Part shown: in pieces, positions 56,210-64,000 of the stretch
Layout of the letters: the number at the start of each line of letters is the position of its first letter
Position numbering within the stretch: position 1 is the first letter of the stretch
Origin: Glandiceps talaboti
Taxonomy: Eukaryota; Hemichordata; Enteropneusta; Spengelidae
Length of the DNA: 64,000 nucleotides
Direction: 5' to 3'
NCBI RefSeq assembly: GCF_964340395.1
Contig: NC_135551.1
Location: 5,782,963-5,846,962, forward strand
Program-made: the position numbers and the translations under genes
The notes under the pieces: generated by a model
Database searches by the model: none
Seen by the model: only the letters and a program-made list of their open reading frames with translations
What the model was told of the DNA's origin: nothing

Positions 56210-57576
56210 GTAATAAACAAGATTAAATAATACATTAAAACAGTTAAAATATTACATACCACCACATGAAAATAAAATAATTAAAAAAAATATTTTATCA
56301 ACCCGACTGTAAATAGTACTATGAAATAGGTAAATGATATTTCTACACTTAGTTATAATATTTCATCTCTGGTGTCATCAAGTGACACAAGTATTAAAAA
56401 TTCATCATCTTGTGTTACCATCGATGTGAGTATATATAAAAAAAATTAAAATTCCTCCCCCTGGTCGTTTATAAACTTAGTAAATCACTAGTAATTTTAA
56501 ATCCGATAAAAACTCTAGAAGAAACTACAATTTGACATTGTTGAGAGATTGAAGTCATGCCCCATGCTGTGACGGCACTCTACAAAAACTGCAATTCGAG
56601 AGAGAGAGAGTCGAGTAATGAAGTTATAAGACAAACTGTGAGGGTGCTCTACATAGTGAGTATTCACTAACAAACTCTGGAACACTACTTTCACTTGAAA
56701 TTTACTGGGTAGCTGTGCTCATGCCTCTTTCTCTGCCAAAATCAAATAAACGGGAATATAGTTTTTTCCTGAGAATTTCTAAAGGTGTATCCTGTAAATC
56801 AGTGAAAATGGATCAATGCACAGCTAGTATTACCTTTAAAGTATTTAGTTTGTACCTTTCTGTGTATCACTTTCATTTTTAAGGACATTGATTTTTTGCT
56901 GATAACTGTTTCTGACATTTTCATTTAGATTTTTTTTTCATCGATTTCAGATATAGCACCTATTGGAAAGCTCAATAGAAAGTATTTCTCTAGGATTTGA
57001 TTGTAACAAGTTTGATGTGAAATGACAAGAACTTGTTGAATTTAAAAACCTTTATTTTAAGAGGTTTTAAATTCAACCTCATTGGGAGCAAGCTCTTGTC
57101 AGTAGTTCTGCTGTGTTTGAAATATGATTCAAAACATTCAAAATTGCCATTAGTTCCCCCTCCCCCAAGTTATTCTATGATATTATTTGTGCTGGTATAA
57201 TTATATTATTCCCCAATATTTTTCTCCATTCAGCCGGAAAATACTTGTCTATTCACTCATAGTGACAAAGACACCATAGGTCACTCATACTTTCCTTCGC
57301 TGAATGAAGAAAAATAATTTGGGAAATAATATCAAGTTATACCATAGTCTGAGGGTGTTCTTTACAATATGGCCCTTAGTTGAAAATGTTCTTTGAAGTA
57401 CAACTACAACAATTTGGGGACAGTCTTCATAGTGTGACCATCATGTGAGGGCGCTCTTCTCTGTACGACTATCATTGTTTGCGCGCACTCTGTACTTTTA
57501 ATGACTTCAATCTCCATTGATTATTCCCTTGTATTGATATAATCATGGATAAACTTATGAACAGCATCTTCAGTGT
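56210..57576. other. 3' flank / probable 3' UTR of the SCI1-like gene
   Basis: No coding signal. An imperfect hairpin lies at about 57020-57110 (GTTGAATTTAAAAACC against GGTTTTAAATTCAAC), with TTTATTTTAA in its loop. That loop contains the first minus-strand AATAAA (57051-57056) below the stop at 57577, so the gene's poly(A) signal may sit in a hairpin loop. Confidence 0.4.
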
Positions 57577-63531
<5,955 letters not shown>

Positions 63532-64000
63532 CTGTAGAAATTATGTGAATATATTAATTTGTGGTTGATTTTGGTCTACACACACCCGCGTGTTGCAAAA
63601 AATGATTACCAATACCAACAGCAACACTACATTGTACACAACCTAACCATACTGCACATGTAGAGTCCTTCCTATCATCACCCCACTGACCTACATGTGA
63701 CTAATTAGACAACATTATAAGATTACATTTCTTGAGCTGGATGTCTCTGTGATGACGCAACATTTGTCCAACAATGCCCAAGATGATAGGAAATTATAAT
63801 TTACACATTTCGTTTGTCTACACATGGATGTATTAGTCTCACTAATACATCCATGGTCTACATAGACTACACGTACTCTCAAATTTGAAAAGTCACCAAA
63901 TGCACGGTACAAATAGAACTCACTGAAAAATGAAACTCGGGGATTTGCGATCATATCATGACCACCAGCTAACGGTACCCCCTCCCCACCTTTACACATC
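63532..64000. other. intron/upstream part of the SCI1-like gene
   Basis: Sequence upstream of the first exon I can place. No further exon with matching phase (ending so that one base is carried over) was recognised, so the start codon is probably outside the window. Confidence 0.5.

Overview
The window is animal nuclear DNA. It is AT-rich, the one host gene that can be followed has small spliced exons with GT-AG borders, there is a eukaryotic tRNA-Lys(CTT) gene, and the DNA is crowded with microsatellites, tRNA-derived SINEs, a LINE tail and many short inverted-repeat transposons. C2H2 zinc-finger genes with 'HTNERPF' linkers and the repeat types suggest a marine invertebrate. I cannot name the species or decide between deuterostome and lophotrochozoan.

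Layout. 1-6979: left flank with tRNA-Lys(CTT) on the minus strand (2367-2439), microsatellites (2877-3688) and a decaying C2H2 zinc-finger exon (4763-5404, with more decayed fingers below it). 6980-53907: a head-to-tail array of four large units, called A (6980-14847), B (14848-28723), C (28724-42604) and D (42605-53907) here. Each carries one minus-strand zinc-finger gene with its coding region in a single exon. A encodes 10 fingers (579 aa); B, C and D encode 22 fingers (861 aa). The proteins share an acidic N-terminus with five SUMO-acceptor-like motifs (V/I-K-x-E), a 15-residue tandem repeat and a C-terminal finger array. In B-D the fingers are almost all of two kinds.

The units differ by insertions, several with target-site duplications and a matching empty site in another unit: an 8-bp-TSD hAT-like element of 2.8 kb in B and C only, a 197-bp deletion derivative of it at another site in D, a TTAA-flanked MITE in B-D, a LINE tail in D only, and a 718-bp element in A that split an older SINE. 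B and C are nearly identical. D looks like B/C in its left half and like A in its right half.

53908-64000: right flank with a foldback MITE and, at 57577-63531 on the minus strand, ten consecutive phase-consistent exons (the 5' end is outside the window) of a gene resembling plant style cell-cycle inhibitor 1 (SCI1). One of its introns starts with a 66-bp triplication of the 5' splice site that stays in frame.

No operon logic applies. The zinc-finger cluster is the functional theme: young, nearly identical, possibly SUMO-dependent DNA-binding proteins inside a transposon-rich array.
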